A stretch of DNA of 64,000 nt from Brachynemurus nebulosus (lineage: Eukaryota; Arthropoda; Insecta; Neuroptera; Myrmeleontidae), in the NCBI GenBank assembly GCA_035578155.1, contig JAPWDM010000001.1, forward strand, positions 82,438,561 through 82,502,560, given 5' to 3'. Every line of letters begins with the position of its first letter. Position 1 is the stretch's first letter. The position numbers and the translations under genes were made by a program. The notes beneath the pieces were generated by a model. It did no database searches and was not told the DNA's origin. It was given only the letters and a program-made list of their open reading frames with translations. This document shows positions 47,473 to 58,992 of the stretch, in pieces.

Positions 47473-47791
47473 ATATTCCGATGTAGAAAGTGTAATAACA
47501 GTTAAATTTATGCGACAAACAAATATAAAACTTTAATTTCATGTAATTGTTAAAATAAGTGGCTAATTATGCATTTTTTAAAAAGAATTAATTTAAATTT
47601 TTAATAATAAATATTTATCTGAGCGGTTACAATGTTACATTGGATGCAGTCAATTCATCTGTTGTATTTAAAACAATAATAGTAACTCGTAACAAACTTA
47701 CAAATGGACTTATAGAGGCGTCCTTAGTGACAATGCAGGTTCTTTTTTGTACTTTATTTAATATTTATGTATTAAAATTATAAATATTAAT

Positions 47792-48270
47792 ACCCCTGTC
47801 GCAGCATCTGCATAACATAGCGAATTTCCAAATTTTGGGGACTGGCGGATCTCATCTAAGAACTGTACCTATTTAAAATAGTTTAGCTTTCTAAGAGTAA
47901 AAGATTTTTTAAAATCGGCTGGGTAATTAGTTTTGATATTTTTGGGACCCAAGAACCCGAACGGACTTTGTGCAGCATAGTTGTATCCATCTAAAATAAT
48001 GTTCTCTAACAGTGAAAAAATTTTCAAAATCGGTCGGTTAATTTATTTTTTACAATAATGGGAACAGTAAACCCTGGCGGAAATCATACAACATAACCTT
48101 TATTTATCTAAAATAATTTTAGTAAAAAGTTTATCCTAACAGTAAAAAACGGGTCCTAAGGATCTCATATAACTTATGGTAGTCCGTAAGGTTCTTGTGG
48201 ACATCATTTAATTACTTAATGAATTCAAATACTTTAACTTACTAACGGTGAAAAAATTTTCAAAATTTTC
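47792..48270. repeat. Third ~120-bp-unit array with the same terminal motif
   Basis: It begins TACCCCTGTCGCAGCATCTG and carries four diverged units in the same orientation as 38966-39760. Confidence 0.85.
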
Positions 48271-48599
48271 GACATTCGCAAAAAAAATCATTGAAAAATA
48301 TTTGATATGGTTCGATCAATTAATGGTCAACATCAGCAAATAAAAGTTACTCAAATCGAAGAAAAGAATGAGTTATTTATCCGTAGAAATTAAAATACAA
48401 ATTCTGAAAACGAGCAAAGAAATATTGAAAAAACTAGATCGGCAAAACATTCTGACAAATAACACTACCCAACTAATACTCGCCAATTTGAATGAAACTT
48501 AACATACTTATTAAACAGCGAAAAATATTAAATACGTGTTTTTTTTATTTCGGCTAAATACGCTTTTTAGGGGTAGAAAACACCATTCAACCTCTGTAG

Positions 48600-49345
48600 A
48601 TGAAAACAGTTATAGCTAAATATTTTTGAAACGACATATTTTCTGAAAAAAGGGCTGAGTACCAAATTTGTAGAATTTAAAGCGATGCACTTGATAGTGA
48701 CCCTGAAATCGATTTTCAAGGTCAGTTGAAAATGATTAGCCATTGCCGAACTTTGACCATATCCTGTACCTATAATCAGTAATTTCATGTATTGACTCAA
48801 TCTATCTTCAAAATTGATTTGTTGCGTTATTTTTCTAAAATAAAAAAAATAAAAACCTGACGAAATGGAAAAATAGGCGCAAATTTATAGAAAAAATTAG
48901 TAGAAAACATTTTTGTAAGTAATTTTAGAAGTAAAGTTAAGAAAAGATTTAATATCACTCCAATTGTAAGTTAAACATTAACTTTATGTTATATTAGAAA
49001 TTTTCAAAATTTTTTAAAATTTTTATTGCTACTCTATAGTTATGATATTAGGAATTCAATTGAACATATGATTAACTATTATTTTTCCGATTGCGATTGA
49101 GCAAGTATTTTTCAAAATTACTTCTTGATCACTTATTTTCTATCTTGCATGTGAAATTCGTTCGAATATACTTTGAACCATTTAGGGATGAAAAGTAAAC
49201 TACTCCTTTTGAAAAATATTAAATGATTTTCACTTTGAAAATTGACCTCAAGGTCAACTTCAAAGTCATCATCAAGTGCATCACTTTGAACTCTATAACT
49301 TTGGTCCTAAGCACTTTTTTCAGAAAATATATCGTACCATAATCC
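48600..49345. repeat. Inverted-repeat element, ~750 bp
   Basis: The left arm (TTCTGAAAAAAGGGCTGAGT to GAAAATGATTA, about 48640-48740) matches the reverse complement of 49220-49335 with ~75% identity, including the shared GATGCACTTGAT. The centre is AT-rich without an ORF. The small minus-strand ORF at 48567-48800 is arm sequence. Confidence 0.6.
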
Positions 49346-51339
49346 ACTTCTATGTTGATTCCTGGTCTCTTTTCCTGCGTTTCTAATATTTATGTCAATA
49401 AAAAATGTGCTACCGTAGACAAGGATGAATAGGTACGCATTCAGACTTCACACCGTATTTTTTTGTATTTATTTTATGAGTACCTAATCTTCAATATATT
49501 TAAAAATTTACGCGAAGATGGTCACTTTTATCAGCAGTATCCAAAAAAATTTAAAAATATCGGTGGTTTTTGAAAAATTAACAAAAATCGTATAATTTCT
49601 TCTCTATGAAAAATTGGGGTCAAAAGAGACGAGAAAAGAGTAAATGGGGACAACCCGTAGGGTCGACCAAAATTGAAATTCTAATATAAAATAATTTCGA
49701 ACTTTTTGTATTTATACATTCAAAAAAGAAATAATAGGTACTTGATGATTTTCTGTAAAAATAAACGTAGAATCTAAAATAAAGTTTATATACCCCTGTC
49801 GTTTACCCCTAAGTTTATATTCCTCCTATTCTTATTTTAGTTCAAAAAATAATTTTTCAAAAGACTAAGACAATAATAATTAATAACAGTGAGATTCTAC
49901 GTCCATTTTTCAGACTTTTGTCTAATACAGCCGTTACCTAGAATTTTTTTTATCTACAAAAACATCAGTCTACAGAATTTAATTTATTAGTTAGGAAAAT
50001 AATTCAAATATGTCTCACTAACAATAAATGTCTTAAGTGAGTTTAAAAAATCAAAACGATACTGTTTATTAAATTGCGTAAAAGCTAGTAAATGCAATAA
50101 CAGATATGATGAATTTATAAGGATTTTCTTGTACTACAAAATCTTAAAAATATGGGAACGCGTACTTTTTTTTCGTTGTGTTTTATTTTTTTGCACAAAA
50201 TTTTAAAAATACTTTATTTTCTTAAGAAAGGGAGGCAACTTTAGTCATAGATATGCCTATGAAAAGTTTCTGGTAATCCGGGAAAAACGAAAACACTTTT
50301 TAAAATTTTTTTATTGTTAAAATCGAAATGTTCTTTTAAAGAGGGTTAAAATTACCATATTTTACATTAAAATTTTGACACAATCACTCCCTAACTAACG
50401 AGCCTTACTTAATATTAGAAAATTGAGAAAAAACACGTCAATTAGATTTTTTTACACAGATTTTATTTGTTATATAATTCAAAAGGATATTTTAAAAATG
50501 TGTATGAATGGCTTTCATTAAATAAATTTCAATATATTTTCCATTTATTTTAACAGTGGAATGTCCTTATTAGTGGCTATACTTTCGGCTTGGAGCGAAC
50601 TAGACGAAGATTTTCTTCTAAAACCAAATTTAATAATTAATTAAAGAAATAAAAAAAAATTTGTGGATTTCCTACCGTTCAAATATAATCTTTATTGTAT
50701 GTAAAAATGTTATTACATTTTTTCAAAAAACTGTAAGTAAACTGTAAAATTTTCTTTACAAATATGTTAAAATAGAGAAATGTTTCCTTTTTAATTTATT
50801 TTTAACTCTTTTTAAATGATTCACTTTAAAATTTTTTAATATTTCTTAATCAAAATTTCATAAAAGAATGTGTCAAAATTTAAAAAAATTTTTCTTTGTT
50901 AAAAAAAAAAAATTGAATGTGCAAAATTATTTAATACTAGAATACTCTGATTATACAATTCTAATCATAACTGTATTGTCAATTGGATAGAAAATTACGT
51001 AAAAATATTATTGTTTGAATATGATTTAACGTAATTTTTATACGATTGAAGCAAACTCTTATTAATTTTAGGAAGGTGTAAATATAATCTAAATTCTGAT
51101 CATATCACATAACAGATATCGTCGGGAGTTTTTTTGTCAAAAAAAAAAATGGAACAGAGATACATTATAAAAACATTTAACTGACAGAGAAATAGAATAT
51201 AGCCAAATCGTTAAATTGGATTAAAAAAATCATGACACGCTACTTATAAAGCGGTTTTTTTCGAATTTAGCTCGCAAAAAATGAGATAGAAAAAAAAAGA
51301 ATGCGAGTGCGAGTGAAATGGAGAACGACATATTTCCTA
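49346..51339. other. 2 kb of AT-rich DNA
   Basis: No ORF above background and no clear repeat, apart from ATACCCCTGTCG at ~49790, which resembles the terminal motif of the ~120-bp family but is not followed by its units. Confidence 0.5.
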
Positions 51340-51606
51340 GTTTTTCTCGAAAAGTAAGTAATTTAGAGCAACGGTATAAAAACATTTTTTATGCATTTTA
51401 CCTTTTACTATGGCTTGGTGTAAAAAAATTTGAAAAATTGCTTAATTCTGGCAAAAAACTCATTTTGTTGACAAAAAACGCCCGGAAAACCTACTTCTGG
51501 GCATCCGACGTGTCTGGCTAACGAACTCATCCAACGATTTGGAAAATCGAATTCGCACACAAAATTTCATAAGCATTAAACGTTTCGTTCGAGAGTTATC
51601 GCGCGG

Positions 51607-51690
<84 letters not shown>
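51340..51690. repeat. Repeat family ending in (AT)n, copy 2
   Basis: It shares TTTTCTCGAAAA-type sequence, ACTTCTGGGCATCCGACGTG and GCTAACGAACT with 40080-40352. It continues AACGTTTCGTTCGAGAGTTA, GCGCGGATACATAC and then (AT)n at 51617-51689. The longer of the two copies. Confidence 0.7.
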
Positions 51691-51692
<2 letters not shown>

Positions 51693-52128
51693 TTTAGTGA
51701 ATATCATTTTCGTATTCTAGGGACCTCAAAACATATTTCTAATATGGTCCCGGGCTTAGGTCGCACATGACACCTGGCGTAAAAGCTGAATTTCCAGTTT
51801 TGGAAATTCGCTAAAAAGTAATAATTTGTACAAAAACATAAATTTGTTAATTAATTTTTTGTCAAAATCTATGGTTACAAACAATTTGTGCTGACGTGCT
51901 CACGCGTGTACTTATAAAATTACTGAAAGAGGCGCCACTAGTCTTTATACAGGTTCTCAATAAATCAAAATAAGCCAAAATTCAATCATTGCATACTTGA
52001 TTTAATTGCATTAAACTGTATCAATTAAAACATGCGTATAATTGAAAGTAGAAATAGGGGTATTTTATATAAATTACACGAGTTACTAGATCATCAATTA
52101 GAAGCATGTGTATATATTTTATGTGATA
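51691..52128. other. AT-rich spacer
   Basis: No supported gene. A GC-richer line (GGTCCCGGGCTTAGGTCGC, 51747) has no partner. Confidence 0.4.
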
Positions 52129-54323
52129 TCGTCGGTCTAAGTTGTTAAGCTGCTAAGTCCACTTGGGACTAAAAATGACTTTTTGGTATTGTTGGAAAGA
52201 GCAAAAAATTCTCTATCATGTGATAAAATAATAAATCAAGTAGCGTATCAAAATTCTATAATAATCGGTATCACGAAATACTGCTAAGTTCTTAAGAGTA
52301 AAATCACAAACAGAATACCTGATAAGTCCGAGTTGGTCCTTTATTTTATATGGGTATAGTGTAAGCAATAGGTTTTAATTTGGAAAATATATAAATAGAT
52401 GACAATGAAATTTGTAATATTTAAATTGTTAACGGTTAATTCCTCAAATCACTTAAATTTTTATTCTTGAAGTATCATTGATTATAAAAAGTCGTGAAGT
52501 GTAAAAAAAAAAAATCGTCTAAAAAATCCATTCTTTTCATGATTCTCTCTGATTTAACGACTTTTTATCCTCGATGATAATTCATATACAAGAAGTTTTA
52601 GCGATTTAGAAAATTGTTTTAAGATTTTGAACTTACAAAAAAAAATGGTCAACTAAACACTGCCATAACTTCTGAGTTACTTGCACGGTATTTTCAAAAA
52701 ACAAGGAATATGTGGTTTATTTCGAACATTTTAAAAGCGATTTTGTAAAACGTTGAGAATTTCTCTTCACTCGTTCGATACTTTTATTTTAAAAAAAAAA
52801 AATAGCTTGGGATTTTAAAACCCTGCTTCCACGTATTGTAATATCATTACTTTTGAAGATATCAGTAGTTAAAATTAAAAGTACCGTTTTTATTTAAACA
52901 CAGATAACTCCTAAAATAATGATCCTAGAAAGTCTTTTACATAAAGACATTAAAGCTAAAAGTACGATCTATGAAAGCAAGACACACACTTCATTTCAAA
53001 ATAATTTCGGTACCTACTTTAGTGCACTACTTTAGAAGTAAAAACAAAACTTGCAATCTTTTAATTCGACCATTTTTCTGTATAAATAGTATTATCCTAC
53101 AGGAAAAAAATTTTAATCCCAGCATTAAAATGTAGATACCTAAAGCTTTTGAAGAATCTTTTAAAAATAATTATTGGACTATTTTTGACTAAGATACGGC
53201 CCCTTGAAAAACGGGAGACATTTTTTAAGATTTTTTGCGTCCCTCTGTTTTATTTTATTTTTATTTTTTTGCTGAGTGTGTTTTGACAATTTTCTTACAG
53301 TTCGTAAAATAAGCGCGAACATTTTCTGTTTGCTTGCCTTATAAATGTATATCGATTTTGATAATAGCTAACCGAAATATATGTATGTTTATCATAAATT
53401 TTTGCAATTTTGTATTATCTTTTGCAGTTCCGGATAATTTAACTATTTCCAGTCAATTTTTTAACTGACGTTTTGCCACCAGGTCCGAATTAAATCTAAG
53501 TAATTAGAGCTAAGAATGAAACTATTTAACACTGACCATTTTTATGATGTCCCATCAGTAATTTATTTCAAAATATTTACATAAAATTGACTTAAAAGAA
53601 AACGATGTCGGAATCGTTCCGACAGATAATAGGAACAGGAAAAAGACAATGTCGGACGAGATCCGACACATGATCGGAAAGGGTTAAACTTATAGAAATT
53701 AAGAAAAAGTTATTTAAATGGCATTCAAATTGTATGTAATATTACGTCAAGCATACTTTGGATACATCAATTAAATTAGACAGTGCAGTATGATGGTTTA
53801 TCTTTATCTGCAAGTTTAAATTTGTATATTATTTTAAATTATGTAGCGACGCTATTTAACTAAAATTAAATTTCGCTTGCTGACTGGTGATATTCTCTAA
53901 ATTGACTGATTGGCTTAAAGTGGGAGCAAAAGTTTTTAGTCCCTTGGGACTAAATGTGACACTTTCCTCCCTATTATGAAAGTCTAAATCGTGTATTTTA
54001 GTGCCGAAATTGCATAAATTTTGTTTCAGTTTTAAACTTCAATTTTAACAACATTCATTACTTTCCTCAAAATCCTGCTAAATACAAAGAAAAATTTGTA
54101 ATATTCAAAAGTTAAACAGCTAACTCCAGAAAATGGTATTAAGATATGGTATTCCATAGAATTTCACAATTTTTTAAATTCAAAATAACCAAAAATCATA
54201 TTTAATACTAACGAAATCTTAAAAATTATAACTAATGTAAAAATAAAAATAAAAATCAGTTTTTCCTTCCTCCTGTAAAGTTAAGTAAAATGGACATAGC
54301 AACTTAACAAGTTAGGCCGACGA
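52129..54323. mobile_element. TA-flanked element with ~40-bp inverted ends, 2.2 kb
   Basis: The left end TCGTCGGTCTAAGTTGTTAA continues GCTGCTAAGTCCA. The right end, inverted, reads TCGTCGGCCTAACTTGTTAA then GTTGCTATGTCCA. TA lies on both sides (52127-52128 and 54324-54325). Subterminal AAGTCC..GGACT motifs recur (52157, 53940). No transposase is readable, so it is non-autonomous; superfamily unassigned. Confidence 0.75.
53605..53683. repeat. One end of a piggyBac-type element, palindrome-rich
   Basis: Two imperfect palindromes (GTCGGAATCGTTCCGAC and GTCGGACGAGATCCGAC) precede ATCGGAAAGGGTTAA. The CCCTTTC-TTAA end matches the candidate at 24753-25094. No left partner was found. Confidence 0.4.
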
Positions 54324-54601
54324 TACAGCTTTTAATTTTACCACCATAAATGAATAAAATCTTTGTGTCGTCAATAAAAAATTTTGTTTCATTTTTTTTT
54401 TCTGTTCACTATGAATAAAAAGACTAAGTTTTATGGAAATTTTATTTAATATTATACATACATGATTTAAATTACTGTTAATAAACAGAACCAAGATACA
54501 TTTTTTCTAATTTTAAATTTTATATTCTTTTTTTTTTTTTTGAATTGAATGAAAGTTACATATATTTTGCGTTTTCTTTATTAATTTATTAGTTTATAAT
54601 T

Positions 54602-54766
54602 ATGCCTTCAAAAGAAAGAAAACGACAGAAAAATAAGAAAGAATATGTTACTTTATTAAGATCAAAAAAGTCTAAGACTTCACCAGAAATACAAATTTCA
54701 CCAATAATAATTGAACAGATAGCTCTTCAAATAATTAGCTCATGCTATATTAAAAAAAGAAAATAA
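54602..54766 (+). pseudogene. Helitron N-terminal basic segment
   Basis: A short ORF, MPSKERKRQKNKKEYVTLLR, opens the region. Basic N-termini of this kind precede the repeat region in many insect Helitrons. It stops at 54766. Confidence 0.45.
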
Positions 54767-54954
54767 GTAAAAAAAAAAAAATAAAAAGGGAAAAGAAAAA
54801 GAAAGATTAAAATATAAATTAAAAAATAAATACCTCGAAAAATATGAAAGAAAAGATAAAATTATATCAAAAAAAATTATGTAACCGTGATAACGTTTAT
54901 CAAAGATTTAAAACTAAATTGATGAAAAATAAAAATAAAAACGGTTAAAAAACC

Positions 54955-55620
54955 CAGAAATTTATGAAAAGCATAAAAAAAATTGAAATTAAATCAAGTA
55001 AAACGACTGGAAAATGTCAATCTTCATAAAGAACATAAGAACGATTGAAATTAAGTCAATTAAAAGGATTAAAAGATGTTAATGTTCATAAAAATCATAA
55101 TGAACGGTTGAAAATGAATAAAACAAAAGGCTTGAACATTTAGTAAGAGAAATCTTCATAATTTAAAGCAAAAAATATGCCAAAGAAAAAGATTACGTGA
55201 TAATTTAAAACGTAATAAACAAAATAAAAATATTAAAAATTCTAGGTTGAAAGTAAAAAAATTAAATACCAATTGATAAAAAATCCAGAAATTTATGAAA
55301 AGCATAAAAAAATTGAAATTAGATCAAGTAAAACGACTGAAAAATGTCAATCTTCATAAAAAACATAAGAACCATTGAAGTTAAGTCAATTAAAACGATT
55401 AAAAGATGTTAATGTTCATAAAAATCATAATGAATGGTTAAAAATGAATAAAAAAAAAAACGGCTTGAACATTTTAGTAAGAAAAATCTTCATAATTTAA
55501 AGCAAAAAATATGCCAAAGAAAAAGATTACGTGATAATTTAAAACGTAATAAACAAAATAAAAATGATAAAAATTCTAAGCTGAAAGTAAAAAAATTAAA
55601 TACCGATAGTTATATACAAT
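54955..55620 (+). repeat. Coding-derived tandem repeats: 331-bp duplication of 63-bp units
   Basis: ATTTATGAAAAGCATAAAAA starts blocks at ~54959 and ~55290 (period ~331). Inside each block are ~63-bp subunits that, where open, encode a 21-residue motif such as LKLNQVKRLENVNLHKEHK and LKDVNVHKNHNERLKMN. Stops have accumulated in both copies. Confidence 0.75.
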
Positions 55621-55647
55621 CTGTCAGGGAACAAAAAAAAATCGAGA

Positions 55648-56590
55648 TTGAATACATTATTGAATAAAAAGGAGAAATTATTTAAAAATTATAAAACAAA
55701 CATTAAATTAGGACCAGATAATGTATGTACATCTTGTGACTGCTTATTATTAAAAAAACAAATAAAATGTTTAAGCAAGGCAAAAATCAATGAATTAAAA
55801 TTATCAGATCACATTAAATCCATATGCATTAAAGTAACTGAAGCTAATCTGAATATTCCTAATTGTGAAATACAGTTATGCCAAGCATGTTACTCTCAAA
55901 TACTCAAAAAAATTATTCCAAGATATTCTTCAAATCATGAAGGATTACGATTTTATCAAGTACCTGATTCAGGATTAAAACTATCATTGTTAGAGGAACG
56001 TTTTATTAGTCCTCGAATACCGTTTATGAAAATTTTCAAAATTAGTATGAATCAATTTAAAGGTAATGTTATAAATGTACCTACTGATGTATACAACAGA
56101 GTAACAATATCACCAAGAGATTTTAACGAAACGCCAGTCGTTCGAATTGTTTTAAAAAAGAAAAAAATATAAATCGAATGTACTACTTGAAACAGTATCA
56201 CCCAATAATATATTTGCAGCTTTAAAATCACTATACGTGTACAAATATTGTAATATTAAAATAGGTTTTAATAGACATCTTAATATCGATACAATTTTAA
56301 TTCATAATTCCGATGAAATCCAGTTAGCAAATGAAAATAGTAGTTGTAACTTTGATGACCCTAATGATCAATGTGTGGTTACCAGTGATAAAAATCAAAA
56401 TGTTACTAGTATAAATAATGCTTATTTAAACGATGAATTTGAATAGTGGCGGAGAAATAGAAAGGGACTAAGAAACATTATTGCAAATAATTAAGCTTTA
56501 GTATTTACACCTGGTGAAGGAAATATACCAATATCATTTATATTTGACAAATATGCGGAAGAAATGTCATTTATTAAAATTTAAGGAGTA
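55648..56590 (+). pseudogene. Helitron N-terminal (DUF6570-like) region
   Basis: 55648-56172 is open: LGPDNVCTSCDCLLLKKQ, CEIQLCQACYSQILKK, then LLEERFISPRIPFMKIFKI and GNVINVPTDVYNRVTISPRD. This is the CxxC-containing block followed by the EERLISPRIPFMQI signature of insect Helitrons. Frameshifts follow, with EIQLANENSSCNFDD at 56300 and TPGEGNIPISFIFDKYAEEM at ~56510-56570. Confidence 0.85.
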
Positions 56591-57741
56591 ATGTACGGAA
56601 ATTACCGTAAACATTTATCATATCACGAAATTGTAAAAAGTGAAATTATGAGATCTGATAGACGTTATGCCAACGTTCTGAAATTATTATATTGTGCTCT
56701 GAAAATTAGAATATTAAAATTATCAGTCAAATCATCAAATTATCAAATTATCAAATTAGAATATTAAAAAGTTCTAAACAAAATTTAAAAATAGAGGATT
56801 TACTGAACGAAACTGTTATTAGAGATCTTATTATACATTATTTTGGTGTTCAAGTTTTTGCAGTAGATAGAAGAAATCCTGCATTTTTTGAAGGTAAAAA
56901 AAGATAAAGATGTATTTGCAATGATTGCATAGATAGATCCAGCAAATGCGTTTTCAACTTTATCTGCAGCTGAAACGAGATGGTTAGAATTATTAGTAAT
57001 TCTGTCAAATGTTGTCGATAATAAAATAATATAAGGACAGAGCAAACGAACAGGCAAACGAATTGACATACAGCTAATGTATTCGTTTAATAAATACAGA
57101 TTCTGTGACATGTGTCAGATATTTTGAACAACGAATTTCAGAAATGTTTAAATTATTAAAACATCAACATGGAATATTTGATAAATACAATATCAAAGAC
57201 GATTATATGCGAGTTGAATTCCAACATCATTATGGTTCATTATGGTTAAATGGTTTATTATGGTTAAATAATGCTTGGGTATATGAAGAAAATAATGACA
57301 CTATTCAGAAATGTATCAATTTCATTGATAAATATATTACTTGTGATAATAAAAATATAAGTGAACATCTATTATCTTATCAAACTCACAAACATACTCG
57401 CACCTGTGAAAAAATTATTAAGGGCAAAGAAACTTGTTGTACCTTATTTACCGATGTCTTAAACCATGATCCTAGAACCTTTATCAAAAAATGTCGACAA
57501 AGAGCTGAAAGAAACTTATAAGCGAAAATTTAACAATATAAAAAGTTATTTAAACAGTGTATTTAAAATCCCACCCAATATTACAACTGAAAAATATTTT
57601 AATAAAATTAATGTTAAAAATGTTGAAGAATATGTTCAAATAATCCGTTCTTCTTTAAATACTACCACTGTATTTTTAAAGACATTACCATCTCAAATAA
57701 GAATAAATGGATACAATAAATATATTTTAGAGTTGCATTAA
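56590..57741 (+). pseudogene. Helitron Rep domain, HUH histidines lost
   Basis: MYGNYRKHLSYHEIVKSEIM leads to AFSTLSAAETRWLELLVIL, SVTCVRYFEQRISEMFKLL and MRVEFQHHYGSLWLNGLLWL (57208-57267). Functional Reps carry G-S-P-H-I-H-x-L-L-W-L at this point; here both His positions are replaced (Trp and Asn). QTHKHTRTC and MILEPLSKN follow, with small frameshifts around 57480. Confidence 0.85.
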
Positions 57742-57742
57742 G

Positions 57743-57746
<4 letters not shown>

Positions 57747-57840
<94 letters not shown>
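57747..57840. repeat. (AT)n microsatellite inside the Rep region
   Basis: About 47 AT units, placed where the protein should read ANMDIQ after the motif ending KYILELH. It probably expanded from an ATAT-rich codon run. Confidence 0.9.
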
Positions 57841-57841
<1 letters not shown>

Positions 57842-58275
57842 TTACAAATGCATACGCTTGCCTTCAATATATTTGTAATTATATAAACAAATATGTTCAA
57901 AAGGAATTTCAAAATTAATGTATGACATTATGAATGATATGCAAAAAAAAACAAAAAACAGGGAAATGTTCCCTTAAAAGAAAAAATGAAAAGAGTGGCG
58001 AACAAATTTGTAAATGCTAGTGAAATAAGCGCTCAAGAAGCAGTGTATTATTATTTGAGTATACCAATATTTAAATGTAGTCAAGCATGCGTATTTATCA
58101 ATAGCTGTCACCCTGAAAAAAGGGTTCGAGTTGTGAAATCTAAAAAAGAACTAGTAAATTTACCACATGGTTCTACAGATGTATATTGTGATGATAAATT
58201 AAATCATTATTGCAATAGAATGGAGTTGAACAAATACCAAATTTTAGTGAATAAGGAACTGTTTCCCGTTTGAAA
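57841..58275 (+). pseudogene. Helitron Rep, tyrosine region and following linker
   Basis: 57850-57905 reads [16 protein letters not shown], the Y-x-x-Y-type tyrosine block of Helitron Rep. After a frameshift the 57986-58273 frame gives VANKFVNASEISAQEAVYYY, FKCSQACVFINSC and LPHGSTDVYCDD, ending in a stop. The first catalytic Tyr position is kept as far as can be judged, but the chain is broken. Confidence 0.75.
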
Positions 58276-58419
58276 TTTTTTTATTGCAACATTTTAATTA
58301 CATCAAGTACTATATAAAATGAACATTTTTTACCACTTGCAACCGCCGCTGCGAAAGTTGTTGGCCATTGTGTGAAAAATCAACCATTTTGGTCGTACTT
58401 TCTAAATCTAGATGAACAC

Positions 58420-58830
58420 AAAGTAGATAGAGAAAGGTACGCCGCATTTGAGCCCAAAATATAGGCTTTTTTGCGCAGTTCGCCATCTACCTTATAATTA
58501 CGTCACATATTTGAATTTTTAGAAAAAGACAACATTACAATTATTTGTTATTATATTTATACAGCGTGAGTTTTTTTAGAGTTACCATTTTTATTACAGC
58601 CAAATCGTTAATAAGAGCTATAAAGCTCCTGACTATAGCAATCGGTTGTCCCTGTCGATATCTACAACTCTTATTTGAACAATTTTTCAATTAAATCAAC
58701 CATTTGGCTGTAATAAAAATGGCAACCCTCAAAAACTTCACGCTGTACATATATGTGTAACTCGCCATCTACGCCATCACGATCTGCGCGTCGGCATACC
58801 TTTCTTCATCTACTTTGAATAAATATATCT
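58420..58830. mobile_element. MITE with inverted ends, host of a nested MITE
   Basis: AAAGTAGATAGAGAAAGGTA with CGCCGC (58421-58450) pairs with the inverse of 58793-58825, and GCGCAGTTCGCCATCTAC (58474) pairs with GTAACTCGCCATCTACGC region (58757) in related form. The 184-bp TA-flanked element lies inside it. Confidence 0.55.
58562..58745. mobile_element. Tc1/mariner-type MITE, 184 bp
   Basis: Ends CAGCGTGAGTTTTTT and, inverted, CAGCGTGAAGTTTTT; the arms extend ~45 bp through CCATTTTTATTACAGCCAAA. TA on both sides (58560-58561 and 58746-58747). Confidence 0.85.
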
Positions 58831-58992
58831 CGGTATGTGTGGGTCTAAAAAAAGCGAAAAAAGTTAAGGCTATTCGTTATGATTAAATGATTAAATACAG
58901 AAAAAATCAAAATTGTGGTATTTCAAAGAGGAGGGAGGCGCAAGAACTTTTTCATTTAAAAATGAAAAAATCGAATTTTTAACAAATATAAC

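Larger units (their letters stand above)
54602..58275 (+). mobile_element. Helitron remnant (Rep region, no helicase)
   Basis: Pieces in changing frames follow the order of an animal Helitron protein: basic N-terminal region with internal repeats, DUF6570-like segment, Helitron-like N domain, then Rep. The helicase half is missing after 58275. The 5' TC and 3' CTRR ends were not located. Numerous frameshifts and stops make it inactive. Confidence 0.8.

Noticed and set aside
47348..47542. ORF with alternating Ile-Tyr
   Set aside because: Translation of the (AT)n microsatellite.
54602..55647. Long Lys-rich host protein
   Set aside because: The region has many stops, tandem repeats and continues into Helitron domains; best read as decayed Helitron N-terminus.
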